From Actinomycetes bacterium (lineage in GTDB: Bacteria > Actinomycetota > Actinomycetes > Mycobacteriales > Mycobacteriaceae): a DNA stretch of 32,495 bases. Of this stretch, positions 16,277 through 23,875 are shown piece after piece (positions within the stretch are counted from its first letter, which is position 1; every line of letters begins with the position of its first letter). The notes under the pieces are model-generated. The model worked only from the letters and a program-made list of their open reading frames with translations. It made no database searches and was not told where the DNA came from. The position numbers were made by a program, and so were the translations under genes. Where the stretch lies: assembly GCA_021793835.1 (NCBI GenBank), contig JAJYRZ010000006.1, forward strand, positions 1-32,495, written 5' to 3'.

Positions 16277-16621
16277 TCAGCCGCGCAGCCGCTCGAGGTC
16301 CTCGAGCGCCTGCGGGGTCACCGGGTCGACGATGTCGGCGTGGGTGTCGTGGCCGCGGGCGAACTTCTTGACGAACGGGCACACCGGCACCACCCGCAGC
16401 CCTGCGTCCCGGGTATCGGTCAGCGCCTGGTCGACCAGCCGGCCGGCCAGGCCGCGGCCGCCGAAGCGCTCGCCGATCTCGGTGTGGAAGAAGATGCGGC
16501 GGCCGTTGTCGTCGTCCCGGTATTCGGTGAAACCGGCGAGCTCCGGGCCCAGGTGGATCTCGTAGCGCAGCGCCTGCGGGGCGTGGGTGACGGTGGGGGA
16601 GGCTTCGGTGTCGTTGCTCAT
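16277..16621 (-). CDS. Small GNAT-family N-acetyltransferase
   Basis: A 114-residue protein of the compact GCN5-related class (YjdJ-type, N-acetyltransferase_2-like). The core runs from residue 20 to 95: YEIHLGPELAGFTEYRDDD, FFHTEIGERFGGRGLAGRLVDQAL with the acetyl-CoA pyrophosphate loop (RFGGRGLAG), and VVPVCPFVKKFARGH, the family's closing motif. Such proteins acetylate small molecules or protein amines; the substrate is unknown. About 20 unstructured residues precede the core. It is first in a likely two-gene unit with the small membrane protein, and a parS site lies 64 bp upstream. Confidence 0.85.
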   Translation of the reverse strand: MSNDTEASPTVTHAPQALRYEIHLGPELAGFTEYRDDDNGRRIFFHTEIGERFGGRGLAGRLVDQALTDTRDAGLRVVPVCPFVKKFARGHDTHADIVDPVTPQALEDLERLRG

Positions 16622-16684
16622 GGCCCCATGGTGCCCGCTCGGCGCGTGAGTCGCCGGATTGATCCGTCTTCGGCCGGCGGCCGA

Positions 16685-16700
16685 TGTTTCACGTGGAACA
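16685..16700. other. parS centromere site (ParB binding)
   Basis: TGTTTCACGTGGAACA differs at one position from the perfect palindrome TGTTTCACGTGAAACA, the near-universal bacterial parS. A G at that position is tolerated in known actinobacterial sites as I recall them. It sits in the 105-bp intergenic gap between the GNAT and hydrolase genes, where no coding constraint explains it. It was the only match I found in the window. Confidence 0.85.
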
Positions 16701-16726
16701 GTCGCCCGACACCGTGGCCGCGCGGC

Positions 16727-18478
16727 TCAGTCCCGGTCGGACGGGTCCAGGGCGGCGACGATGCGTTCGGTCAGCTCCGGGGTCCAGTCCTCGGGCCGGG
16801 TGATCGCCACCCAGGCGTCGAGGTTCTCGCGCGCCGAGTAGTTGTGGCCATGTCCGCGGGGGACGTCACCGGCGGCGACCAGATCGGCGGCGACCTGCCA
16901 CATGGTGATCACCGGCCGCCACACCATCTTCTCCGACACGTCCGGGGCGCGGGATCCGTCCTGCAGCCAGTCGGGGCTGGCGAAGGCCAGGTTCGGGGAG
17001 AAGAAGGTGATCGCGTCGGAGTTGTGCTGCAGGTAGGCGATCCGGGTCGGCCCCCACGGCCCGTCGGGGGTGTCGAAACCGGTGTCCAGGTTCCGGAAGC
17101 GCACCGTGGCCCCGTCGCCGACCACCGGCTGGAAGGGCGGGGACTGCGGATCGCGCTCGTCCATCAGGCGCGAGTGCAGCGGGTTGACGAACGGCGGGCC
17201 GGACATCAGCGCCCCGTCGATGGGGGAGTTGACGATCTCGATGGAGTTGAGCACCGACTCCACCCCGTAGGAGCCCAGCGACAGCCCGTACAGATACAGC
17301 TCCGGCCGCTGGTCTGCGGGCAGATCCGACCAGTAGGTGTGAATCGCGGAGAACACCGCCTGGGAGGTCTCCTGCACCGCCTCCTGGTCGGCGAGCAGGG
17401 AGATCCAGCTCGGCAGATAGGAGTACTGGACGCCGACCACCGCGGTGTCCCCGCCGTGCAGATATTCCAGCGAGTCGATCGCCGGGGCGTCGAGGAAACC
17501 GGTACCGGTGGTCGTGGCCACCACCAGCACCGATCGGTCGAAGGCGCCGGTGCGCCGGAGCTCGTCGAGCACCAGCCGAGCGCGGGCCTCGACGGTGCCG
17601 GCGGACTTCAGGCCCGCGTAGACGCGGATCGGTTCGACCACCTCCGGCCCGCGTACCTCGGCGAGCTCAGCCGTGGTCGGGCCCTGGGCGACGAACCGCC
17701 GGCCCGTGCGCCCCAGATCGTCCCAGTCGGCCAGCGACTCCGGACCGCCCGAGCGCAGCGTGGAGTCGGGCCGGGTCACCCCGGGCTCGGTGGTGGTGTC
17801 GTTGGCGGAGAAGATCGCGTTCGCCCCGGCGAAGAAACCGTCGACCAGCACACCGGAGACCACGGTGGAGGTGGCCACGACGATGACGGCGATGCCGCCG
17901 ACCATCGCCAGTCGCGGGGGCATGATCTTGTTCAGCCAGCGCGCGAGCAGCCGCAGCAGCCAGCCCACCGCCCGGCCCAGCAGCAGCAGGGCCGCCGCCA
18001 CGCCCGCGGCCACCGCCGCGGTGATCACCCAGTGCCAGGGGCTGACCGGATCCATGTCGAACAGCGCGCGCACATCGTTCTGCCAACCGACCTGCCGCCA
18101 GATCGCGGCCACGGTGGTGCCGATCAGGAACAGGGTCACCACGATCCAGGTGACGAGCTCGGGTCGGCGCCGCCGCGGGATCTGCAGATAGCGCCACAGC
18201 CAGGCCGCAGCGACCCCGAGCGCGTAGCCGATCATCAGCGTGATGCCGGACAGGACGCCCTGCACCGGACCGGAGCGCGGCAGCAGCGAGGGATACAGCG
18301 AGTAGGCGAAGAACAGGGCCGCCACCGCGACCCCCGGGGTGGACAGCCGCCACGGGAAGTGCGGCAGCGTGACCCCGCGCGACTGCGGACGGGCCGGGGC
18401 GTCGGCTGCGTCCGAGGCGGCGACCGTGCCGGACTCGTCCGCGGCGGGCTCTTCGCCGGGCGGGACAGGGGTGGTCAT
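16727..18478 (-). CDS. Membrane-anchored alpha/beta hydrolase (Abhydrolase_9 family)
   Basis: A 583-residue protein with five predicted membrane helices in residues 45-240 (for example VAVAALFFAYSLYPSLL, WIVVTLFLIGTTVAAIW, GGIAVIVVATSTVVSGVL) and an alpha/beta-hydrolase domain from about 290 to 570. This matches the actinobacterial architecture of an N-terminal membrane domain plus the PF10081-type hydrolase. The nucleophile motif is GLSLGSYG; a conserved DGPWGPTRIAYLQHNSD segment and a late His (RGHGHNYS) supply likely partners. The family's substrate is not established; envelope lipid ester hydrolysis is only a guess. The N-terminal 40 residues are Pro/Ala/Glu-rich. ATG at 18478 follows AGGACCCGACG. 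It is monocistronic between parS and the iclR gene. Confidence 0.87.
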   Translation of the reverse strand: MTTPVPPGEEPAADESGTVAASDAADAPARPQSRGVTLPHFPWRLSTPGVAVAALFFAYSLYPSLLPRSGPVQGVLSGITLMIGYALGVAAAWLWRYLQIPRRRRPELVTWIVVTLFLIGTTVAAIWRQVGWQNDVRALFDMDPVSPWHWVITAAVAAGVAAALLLLGRAVGWLLRLLARWLNKIMPPRLAMVGGIAVIVVATSTVVSGVLVDGFFAGANAIFSANDTTTEPGVTRPDSTLRSGGPESLADWDDLGRTGRRFVAQGPTTAELAEVRGPEVVEPIRVYAGLKSAGTVEARARLVLDELRRTGAFDRSVLVVATTTGTGFLDAPAIDSLEYLHGGDTAVVGVQYSYLPSWISLLADQEAVQETSQAVFSAIHTYWSDLPADQRPELYLYGLSLGSYGVESVLNSIEIVNSPIDGALMSGPPFVNPLHSRLMDERDPQSPPFQPVVGDGATVRFRNLDTGFDTPDGPWGPTRIAYLQHNSDAITFFSPNLAFASPDWLQDGSRAPDVSEKMVWRPVITMWQVAADLVAAGDVPRGHGHNYSARENLDAWVAITRPEDWTPELTERIVAALDPSDRD

Positions 18479-18594
18479 CGTCGGGTCCTGACGCTGGGGG
18501 TCGATGCGGCGGCGCCGCGCCACACCGGTGCGGGCCCGTGCCCAGTGTGCGCCGTCGGCCGACCTTCTGCGCGCCGGAGGCCGGCGGCCCGCGA

Positions 18595-19368
18595 CTATTC
18601 GGCCATCGGATTGGGCCCGGCGGCCCGGGTGATCTCGGCCGCGGTGGCCAGTACGAGCTGCGACCAGCGCCGATCGAGACGATCGAGCGGGGCGGTCACC
18701 GAGATCGCCACGGTCGTCGTATGCCCGTCGGAGGTCCGGGCCCGGCCCGCGTGCGCGGCCGCGGCCACGCATCCCACCCCGGCCAGCGCCTCCCCGCGGT
18801 CGTGCGCGATCAGATCGGCGCGCACCTGATCGAGCTGGCGGCCCAGTGCGTCGTGGTCGGTGATCGTGGCCGCGGTGCCCGGGGTCAACACGGCCGGGGC
18901 GGTGCGGGCGAGTTCGGCATCGGACTCGTTGGCCAGCAGCACCTTGCCCAGTGCGGTGCGGTGCGCCGGCCACTGGGTGCCCACCCGGGTGGGCAGTTCG
19001 GCGCCGAACCGTCCGGTGCCCAGGCGCTCCCAGTACATCGCGTCCCAGCCGTCGAGGTAGGCCATGTGCACCACGAAACCGGTGCGCGCATGCAGTTCCT
19101 GCAGCCGGGGATAGGCGATGCGGTGGAACCAGTGGTTGCGCCGGCCCGGGGTGCCGAGCTCGAACAGGCGCACCCCGAGCTCGTAGTTGTCGCCCACGCG
19201 CAGCAGCCACCGCAGCCGCACCATCCGGGTGAGCAACCGGTGCGCCGAGGACCGGGGGATGCCGGTGACCGCGGTGATCTCGGTCAGGGTCAGAAAGCCG
19301 TGCTCGGACAGCGCGGTGAACACCGCTTCGGCGCGGTCGAGCGTCGACGGCGCACCGTCTGCGGCCAT
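18595..19368 (-). CDS. IclR-family transcriptional regulator, divergent from kshA
   Basis: A 257-residue regulator with an N-terminal winged helix (about 8-65: AEAVFTALSEHGFLTLTEIT, then IPRSSAHRLLTRMVRLRWL) and a C-terminal GAF-like effector domain (about 80-250: LHARTGFVVHMAYLDGWDAM, PTRVGTQWPAHRTALGKVLL, VTAPLDRLDRRW). ATG at 19368 follows AAGGAGG by six bases; the longer frame has no ribosome binding site and a non-family N-terminus. IclR proteins usually bind the intergenic region shared with a divergent catabolic gene, and here that gene is kshA, so control of kshA is the simplest inference. The ligand is unknown. It resembles the second IclR protein at 23065 in the HTH region, so the two may be distant paralogues. 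Confidence 0.9.
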   Translation of the reverse strand: MAADGAPSTLDRAEAVFTALSEHGFLTLTEITAVTGIPRSSAHRLLTRMVRLRWLLRVGDNYELGVRLFELGTPGRRNHWFHRIAYPRLQELHARTGFVVHMAYLDGWDAMYWERLGTGRFGAELPTRVGTQWPAHRTALGKVLLANESDAELARTAPAVLTPGTAATITDHDALGRQLDQVRADLIAHDRGEALAGVGCVAAAAHAGRARTSDGHTTTVAISVTAPLDRLDRRWSQLVLATAAEITRAAGPNPMAE

Positions 19369-19496
19369 GGGGCACCTCCTTCTGCGCGTCACAGCCGCCC
19401 GCGCCCCGGCGGGCACCACCGATCCTGCCCGGGCGCCGGACCGATCGGCAGGGTTCTCCCATCACCCGGGAGAGGGTGTGGACCCCATCGCACAGG

Positions 19497-19513
19497 ACAC
19501 CATCATGTGATGT
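19497..19513. promoter_or_regulatory. Candidate operator, copy 1 (iclR-kshA intergenic)
   Basis: On the minus strand this reads ACATCACATGATGGTGT, an imperfect palindrome ACAtCA-N5-TGgTGT. It lies 84 bp before kshA and 128 bp before iclR. The same 17-mer with one change recurs at 29273-29289. It does not match the KstR steroid-regulator consensus as I know it. Confidence 0.55.
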
Positions 19514-19597
19514 AAGACATACGCACCGCTGGTGCGCCGCCGGCCGGTCGGGCGGACCGACGACTCCGACGGGCCTGGAAGACATGAGGGAGCAACG

Positions 19598-20761
19598 ATG
19601 ACCACCAGTGAGATCGACGGCACCGCCATGGACGAGATCCGCATGATCGACAGCGGTGACGCGCCGACCCGATTCGCCCGCGGCTGGCACCTGATCGGGC
19701 TCGAGCGCGACTTCCGCGACGGCAAGCCCCATCAGGTCAACGCGTTCGGCGGGAAGATGGTGGTCTGGGAGGACACCAAGGGGAACCTGAACGTGATCGA
19801 CTCGTACTGTCGGCACATGGGCGGGGACCTGTCGCAGGGCACGATCAAGGGCGATGAGATCGCGTGCCCGTTCCACGATTGGCGGTGGGGCGGGGACGGC
19901 CGGTGCAAGGACATCCCGTACGCCAAGCGGGTGCCGATGCGGGCGCGGACCCAGAGGTTCCCGACCCTGGTGCGCAACGGGGCGCTGTTCGTGTGGAACG
20001 ACCCCGAGGGCGGTGAGCCGGAGGACTACATCCCCGAGCTCGAGGGTTACGGCACCGACGAGTGGACCGACTGGTCGTGGAACTCGTACCACGTCAAGGG
20101 CTCGAACTGCCGGGAGATCGTCGACAACGTGGTCGACATGGCGCACTTCTTCTACGTGCACTACGCCTTCCCGACCTACTTCAAGAACATCTTCGAAGGC
20201 CCCGTGGCGACCCAGCACATGAACTCCAAGCCGCGCGGGGACATCGAGTCGGGCACCAACTACGACGATCCGGACTCCACGCTGCGCTCGGAGGCCTCCT
20301 ACTACGGGCCGAGCTACATGATCGACTGGCTCTGGTCGCACACCAAGCACGGGGTGATCGAGACCGTGCTGATCAACTGCCACTATCCGGTCACCCCGAC
20401 CGAGTTCGTGCTGCAGTACGGCGCGATCGTCAAAAAGCCCACCGGGATGTCGGACGCCGACGCCGAGGCGATGGCCAAGCAGTTCGCCGACGGGGTGAAG
20501 ATCGGTTTCGAGCAGGACGTGGAGATCTGGAAGAACAAGACCCGGATCGACAACCCGCTGCTGAGCGAGGAGGACGGCCCGGTCTACCAGCTGCGCCGCT
20601 GGTACGAGCAGTTCTACGTCGACCGCGCCGACATCACCGAGGACATGACCGCGCGCTTCGAGTTCGAGGTCGACACCACCAAGGCCAACGAGTACTGGGA
20701 GCGCGAGGTCGCCGAGAACATCGCGCGCATGGCCGACCAGGACGCGCCCGCCGGTTCCTAG
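19598..20761 (+). CDS. kshA: 3-ketosteroid 9-alpha-hydroxylase, oxygenase component
   Basis: Rieske non-haem iron monooxygenase that hydroxylates C9 of androst-4-ene-3,17-dione or its 1,4-diene; with KstD this opens steroid ring B in cholesterol and sterol catabolism. It needs the reductase KshB, which is not in this window. The 387-residue length matches known KshA. The Rieske cluster ligands are C71, H73, C90 and H93 (YCRHMGGD...CPFHDWRWGG). The mononuclear iron ligands include H183 and H188 in NVVDMAHFFYVHYAFP. The ATG at 19598 follows GAGGGAG. A divergent IclR regulator precedes it and a 12-bp hairpin ends it. No other ring-degradation gene is present here, so this may be one of several kshA copies with a specialised substrate range. 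Confidence 0.94.
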   Translation: MTTSEIDGTAMDEIRMIDSGDAPTRFARGWHLIGLERDFRDGKPHQVNAFGGKMVVWEDTKGNLNVIDSYCRHMGGDLSQGTIKGDEIACPFHDWRWGGDGRCKDIPYAKRVPMRARTQRFPTLVRNGALFVWNDPEGGEPEDYIPELEGYGTDEWTDWSWNSYHVKGSNCREIVDNVVDMAHFFYVHYAFPTYFKNIFEGPVATQHMNSKPRGDIESGTNYDDPDSTLRSEASYYGPSYMIDWLWSHTKHGVIETVLINCHYPVTPTEFVLQYGAIVKKPTGMSDADAEAMAKQFADGVKIGFEQDVEIWKNKTRIDNPLLSEEDGPVYQLRRWYEQFYVDRADITEDMTARFEFEVDTTKANEYWEREVAENIARMADQDAPAGS

Positions 20762-20769
20762 CCCCCGCC

Positions 20770-20800
20770 GCGGCCGGCCCCGATGAGCGGGGCCGGCCGC
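20770..20800 (+). terminator. Hairpin directly behind kshA
   Basis: GCGGCCGGCCCC (20770-20781), 7-nt loop, GGGGCCGGCCGC (20789-20800): a perfect 12-bp stem 9 bp after the kshA stop. It overlaps an upstream ATG (20783) of the next frame, which argues that this ATG is not the start of that gene. Confidence 0.7.
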
Positions 20801-20833
20801 ACCCGAAGACTGACGAAGGGAGCGATCCAGGCC

Positions 20834-21085
20834 ATGCAGTCGATCGCCTGCCACCTGTGCGGCACCGCGGTGTGGGTGGAGAAGTACTCCGAACAGCACA
20901 CCAGCGTGCAATGGCCCGCCGGCGCCCAGCAGCGGTGCACCCGGCTTGCCGAACAGCCCCTGGAGGACGACGTGCCGGTCAACCGGTCGTGTCCGGCGCT
21001 GACGCGCACCATCGAGATGGCCGTCGAGGCCGGAGAGGTGCCGCTGACCCGGCGGATCGAACCGGTGCGCGGCCGGCTCGGCTGA
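20834..21085 (+). CDS. Small Cys-containing protein downstream of kshA
   Basis: An 83-residue protein beginning MQSIACHLCGTAVWVEKYSE, followed by QHTSVQWP, then single Cys at about 35 and 53. The opening CxxC with two later Cys suggests a small zinc-binding or iron-binding fold. I recall similarly short proteins with the EKYSxQHTSVQW stretch next to kshA in other actinobacteria, but no function is known to me. It could help assemble or supply electrons to KshA, which is speculation. The start at 20834 is preferred over 20783 because the latter lies inside the kshA terminator stem; a GAAGGGAG sequence lies 11 bases upstream, a little farther than ideal. Confidence 0.65.
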   Translation: MQSIACHLCGTAVWVEKYSEQHTSVQWPAGAQQRCTRLAEQPLEDDVPVNRSCPALTRTIEMAVEAGEVPLTRRIEPVRGRLG

Positions 21086-21141
21086 CCGGCGCCTGTGCCG
21101 CCGGCACTCCCGCCAGGCGGGCGCAGCGGCCGGTGCGGCTT

Positions 21142-21162
21142 CCGCCCGGGGTGCCCGGGCGG
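21142..21162 (+). terminator. Short GC hairpin before the esterase gene
   Basis: CCGCCCGGG (21142-21150), loop GTG, CCCGGGCGG (21154-21162): a perfect 9-bp stem 57 bp after the small-protein gene. The next bases, TGATACTC, could contain the -10 (GATACT) of the following gene. Confidence 0.55.
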
Positions 21163-21243
21163 TGATACTCGGCGCGGTGCGCCGCACCCGCCGGCCGGGC
21201 GCGGCGGACCGACACCGGAACCTGCAAGGAGGACGACGCCGCG

Positions 21244-22191
21244 ATGACCGCAGCCGAGCAGGAGGTGGCCGAGTTCCTCGCCCGCCTCGACGCCGGATTC
21301 CCCGACGTGACCGCATACCCGGCCGCCGAGGTGCGCCGGATGATCGCCGACCGCCGCGCCCCGCTGACCGGACTGCCCGCGATGGCCGCGGTGACCGACA
21401 CGGTCATCGACGGCCCCGGCGGCGGGCTGCCCCTGCGCATCTACCGTCCCCGCGGCGCGGCGACCCCCGGACCCGCGGTGGTCTTCGCGCACGGCGGCGG
21501 CTTCGTGTTCTGCGACCTGGACACCCACGACGAACTGTGTAGGTCGATGGCCGAGGCCGTCGGGGCGACGGTGGTGTCGGTGGACTACCGGCTCGCCCCC
21601 GAACACCCGGCCCCGGCCGCCCACGAGGACTTCCTGGCCGCCGTCGCCTGGGCGATGGGACCGGGCGGGACCGGACACGACATCGATCCGCACGCGGTGC
21701 TCCTGGCCGGCGACAGCGCCGGCGGGAACCTGGCCGCCACCGCCGCGCTGGCGTTGCGCGGCCGGCCCGGCCCGGCCCCGCGCGGCCAGGTGCTGCTCTA
21801 TCCGGTGATCGACGACGACTTCACCACCGAGTCCTACCGCCGCTTCGGCACCGGGCACTACAACACCGAGGCCGCGATGCGCTGGTACTGGGATCAGTAC
21901 GCGCCCACCGCCGAGCTGCGGGCCGATCCGCAGGTGGTGCCCACCCGGGCGGCCACGCTCGCCGGGGCGGCGCCGGCGGCGGTGTTCACCGCCGAGACCG
22001 ATCCGGTGTGCAGCGCGGCCGACGCCTACGCCCGCAGGCTCGCCGACGACGGGGTGCCGGTCCACCACCACCGGTTCGACGGGCTGTTCCACGGCTTCCT
22101 CACCATCGCCTCGCTCGCGGCCACCGGCCCGGCCCGCGAGCGGGTGTGGGCGGCGATGCGCGCCCTGCTCACCGGCGGTGCGGCCGACTGA
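21244..22191 (+). CDS. HSL-type alpha/beta hydrolase (lipase/esterase)
   Basis: A 315-residue carboxylesterase of the hormone-sensitive-lipase group (LipH/LipU/LipN-like). The oxyanion motif HGGG is at 83-86, the nucleophile motif GDSAGG at 156-161 (Ser158), the catalytic Asp in FTAETDPVCS and the His in DGLFHGF. The VDYRLAPEHPAPAAHED segment between them is diagnostic. There is no signal peptide, so it is cytosolic. AAGGAGGACG precedes the ATG. Such enzymes hydrolyse short-chain esters; in this setting steroid or fatty esters are possible but unproven. It is followed by a hairpin and a leaderless padR gene. Confidence 0.92.
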   Translation: MTAAEQEVAEFLARLDAGFPDVTAYPAAEVRRMIADRRAPLTGLPAMAAVTDTVIDGPGGGLPLRIYRPRGAATPGPAVVFAHGGGFVFCDLDTHDELCRSMAEAVGATVVSVDYRLAPEHPAPAAHEDFLAAVAWAMGPGGTGHDIDPHAVLLAGDSAGGNLAATAALALRGRPGPAPRGQVLLYPVIDDDFTTESYRRFGTGHYNTEAAMRWYWDQYAPTAELRADPQVVPTRAATLAGAAPAAVFTAETDPVCSAADAYARRLADDGVPVHHHRFDGLFHGFLTIASLAATGPARERVWAAMRALLTGGAAD

Positions 22192-22194
22192 CCT

Positions 22195-22226
22195 GCCCGG
22201 CCCCGGCCGCCGCATCGGGGCCGGGC
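22195..22226 (+). terminator. Hairpin behind the esterase gene
   Basis: GCCCGGCCCCG (22195-22205), 10-nt loop, CGGGGCCGGGC (22216-22226): a perfect 11-bp stem starting 4 bp after the stop codon. Confidence 0.7.
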
Positions 22227-22242
22227 GACCGGGACGGGCTGT

Positions 22243-22248
22243 TAGCGT
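22243..22248 (+). promoter_or_regulatory. -10 of a leaderless padR transcript
   Basis: TAGCGT ends 8 bases before the GTG at 22257, so transcription should begin at or next to the start codon. This decides the start, since no ribosome binding site is present. Confidence 0.55.
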
Positions 22249-22256
22249 GAGCAGCC

Positions 22257-22928
22257 GTGAATGAGCAGCAGGTGGCCACAGGCGACGACCAGGACCCGAC
22301 CGGCGCCCTGCCCGAGCTGCCCGCCACCGCGTGGACGGTGCTCGGCATGCTCTCCTTCGGCGAGGGGCTCAGCGGCTACGACGTCAAGGCGTGGGCCGAC
22401 TGGTCGGTGCACTTCTTCTACTGGAGCCCGTCCTACAGCCAGGTCTACGCCGAGCTGAAGAAACTCGAACGCCACGGCCTGGCCGTCTCCACCGTCGAGC
22501 CGGGGGAGACCCGGCCGCGCCGGGTCTACCGGATCACCGCCGACGGGGCCGAGCAGCTGCGCCGGTGGGCGCGCGAGAGCGAGGTCGACCGGCCGGTGCT
22601 CAAGCACCCGACCCTGCTGCGGTTGTGGCTCGCACACGTCAACGAGCCCGACCGGCTGCGCACGATCCTCACCGCGCACCGCGACCGGATGATCGAGATG
22701 AGCGACGAGGCCGCCGCGCGGGCCCGCGGGGCCGACCGGGAGCCGTCCTGGGCGTTCACCCGACTGTCGCTGCGCTGGTCCGAGCGCCACTACCGGTCCG
22801 AGGCCGAACTGGCCGACTGGCTGCTGGGCGAACTCGACGAGACCGCGGCCGCGTTCGCCCGGGCCGAGACCGATCCGGCGACCGGCCTGCCGATCGCACG
22901 CCGGCCCGGCCGGTGGCGCCGGGACTGA
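22257..22928 (+). CDS. PadR-family transcriptional regulator
   Basis: A 223-residue regulator. Residues 20-100 form the PadR winged helix (WTVLGMLSFGEGLSGYDVKAW, SYSQVYAELKKLERHGLAVS, RRVYRITADGAEQLRRW), and residues 105-205 the Vir-like helical dimerisation domain (LKHPTLLRLWLAH...LADWLLGELDETAAAF). It belongs to the longer PadR-s1 type. The Trp-rich stretch WADWSVHFFYWSPSY sits where effector pockets are found in some relatives. Starts with GTG from a likely leaderless mRNA. PadR proteins typically repress neighbouring export or catabolic genes; the esterase upstream is the nearest candidate. Another regulator gene follows, so targets are uncertain. Confidence 0.9.
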   Translation: MNEQQVATGDDQDPTGALPELPATAWTVLGMLSFGEGLSGYDVKAWADWSVHFFYWSPSYSQVYAELKKLERHGLAVSTVEPGETRPRRVYRITADGAEQLRRWARESEVDRPVLKHPTLLRLWLAHVNEPDRLRTILTAHRDRMIEMSDEAAARARGADREPSWAFTRLSLRWSERHYRSEAELADWLLGELDETAAAFARAETDPATGLPIARRPGRWRRD

Positions 22929-22995
22929 CCTGACCGCTCCGGCCCACCCGACATCCCGCTGTGTGAGATCGGCCACCTTTCCCGCCCGCAGATAT

Positions 22996-23001
22996 TACTA
23001 T
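22996..23001 (+). promoter_or_regulatory. Candidate -10 before the second iclR gene
   Basis: TACTAT in an AT-rich patch (GATATTACTATTAGG) about 64 bp before the ATG at 23065. It fits TANNNT and stands out from the GC-rich surroundings. Confidence 0.45.
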
Positions 23002-23064
23002 TAGGCATGTTCCCCGCGCGGTGACGCCGGGGCCGGTACGCCGCTGCGGAGTTGGAGGACCACC

Positions 23065-23817
23065 ATGACCGTCCCGATCGACCAGGCCCCCACCGCGCTG
23101 CTGGACCGGGTGCACACGGTGCTGGGCGCCTTCGAAGACGCGGGTGCACTGACCCTGTCCCAGGTGGTCACCCGCACCGGACTGCCGCGCTCGTCCACCC
23201 ACCGGATCCTCGACCAGCTGGTGCGCCTGCGCTGGATCCACCGCACCGGCCGCGACTACACCCTGGGCCTGCGCCTGCTCGAACTCGGCGTCAGCGCCGT
23301 GCGTCAGGACCGCCTGCACGAGGCCGCGGTACCGGTGATGGCCCGGCTCCACCAGGCCACCCGCGCGGTGGTGCACCTGGGCATCCTCGACGGCGACGAC
23401 GTGATGATCCTGCACCGCGAGGCCGGACCGCTGCGCCTGGCGGTGCCCACCCGGGTCGGCGGACGCTACCCGGCCGTGCGCACCGCGCTCGGCCGGGTGC
23501 TGTTGGCCGGGCGCGACGGACGCCCCGCCGGGGACGGGCCGGGCCTGCCCGTCGTCGCGGCCGCCCGCATCCGCGAGCGCGGCATCGCCCGCACCGTGGT
23601 CGACCGGACCGACGGAGCGGACGGCGCGGCGTGTGTGGCCGTGCCCATCGGTACGGCGGAGACCGCGACCGCCGCGCTGTCACTGTGCCTGCCCGCCCGC
23701 GCGGGCCGACTCGACCCGCGGATGGAGGCCCCGCTGCGCGAGGCCGCCGGCCGGATCCGGCGCGCCCTGGACGCACCGGCGAACCCTGACGCCGCCCGGC
23801 GGGGAGCCGGTCGCTAG
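23065..23817 (+). CDS. IclR-family transcriptional regulator
   Basis: A 250-residue IclR protein: winged helix at about 10-65 (VHTVLGAFEDAGALTLSQV, GLPRSSTHRILDQLVRLRWI) and effector domain from 80 (ATRAVVHLGILDGDDVMILH, PTRVGGRYPAVRTALGRVLL, AACVAVPIGTAETATAALSL). The central part is shortened: after LLAGRDGRPAG only about 20 residues precede the AARIRERGIARTV segment, giving a smaller effector domain than the relative at 18595. TTGGAGGACC precedes the ATG. The thioesterase and LpqN-like genes follow on the same strand, about 60 bp away, and are plausible targets or operon partners. Confidence 0.88.
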   Translation: MTVPIDQAPTALLDRVHTVLGAFEDAGALTLSQVVTRTGLPRSSTHRILDQLVRLRWIHRTGRDYTLGLRLLELGVSAVRQDRLHEAAVPVMARLHQATRAVVHLGILDGDDVMILHREAGPLRLAVPTRVGGRYPAVRTALGRVLLAGRDGRPAGDGPGLPVVAAARIRERGIARTVVDRTDGADGAACVAVPIGTAETATAALSLCLPARAGRLDPRMEAPLREAAGRIRRALDAPANPDAARRGAGR

Positions 23818-23820
23818 CCT
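23815..23820 (+). promoter_or_regulatory. Candidate -10 overlapping the iclR stop codon
   Basis: TAGCCT includes the TAG stop of the upstream gene. It resembles the TAGCGT and TAGGCT hexamers elsewhere in the window and would start transcription about 45 bases before the thioesterase GTG. Confidence 0.35.
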
Positions 23821-23875
23821 GAGCCCCGACGATGCCCACGGCGCCCGGCCGGGGCGAGGTGAGCGAGGTTCCCCG

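Noticed and set aside
18479-21316. Upstream extension of the alpha/beta hydrolase frame to 1529 residues
   Set aside because: The extension runs antisense through kshA and overlaps iclR; the family N-terminus begins at the ATG at 18478.
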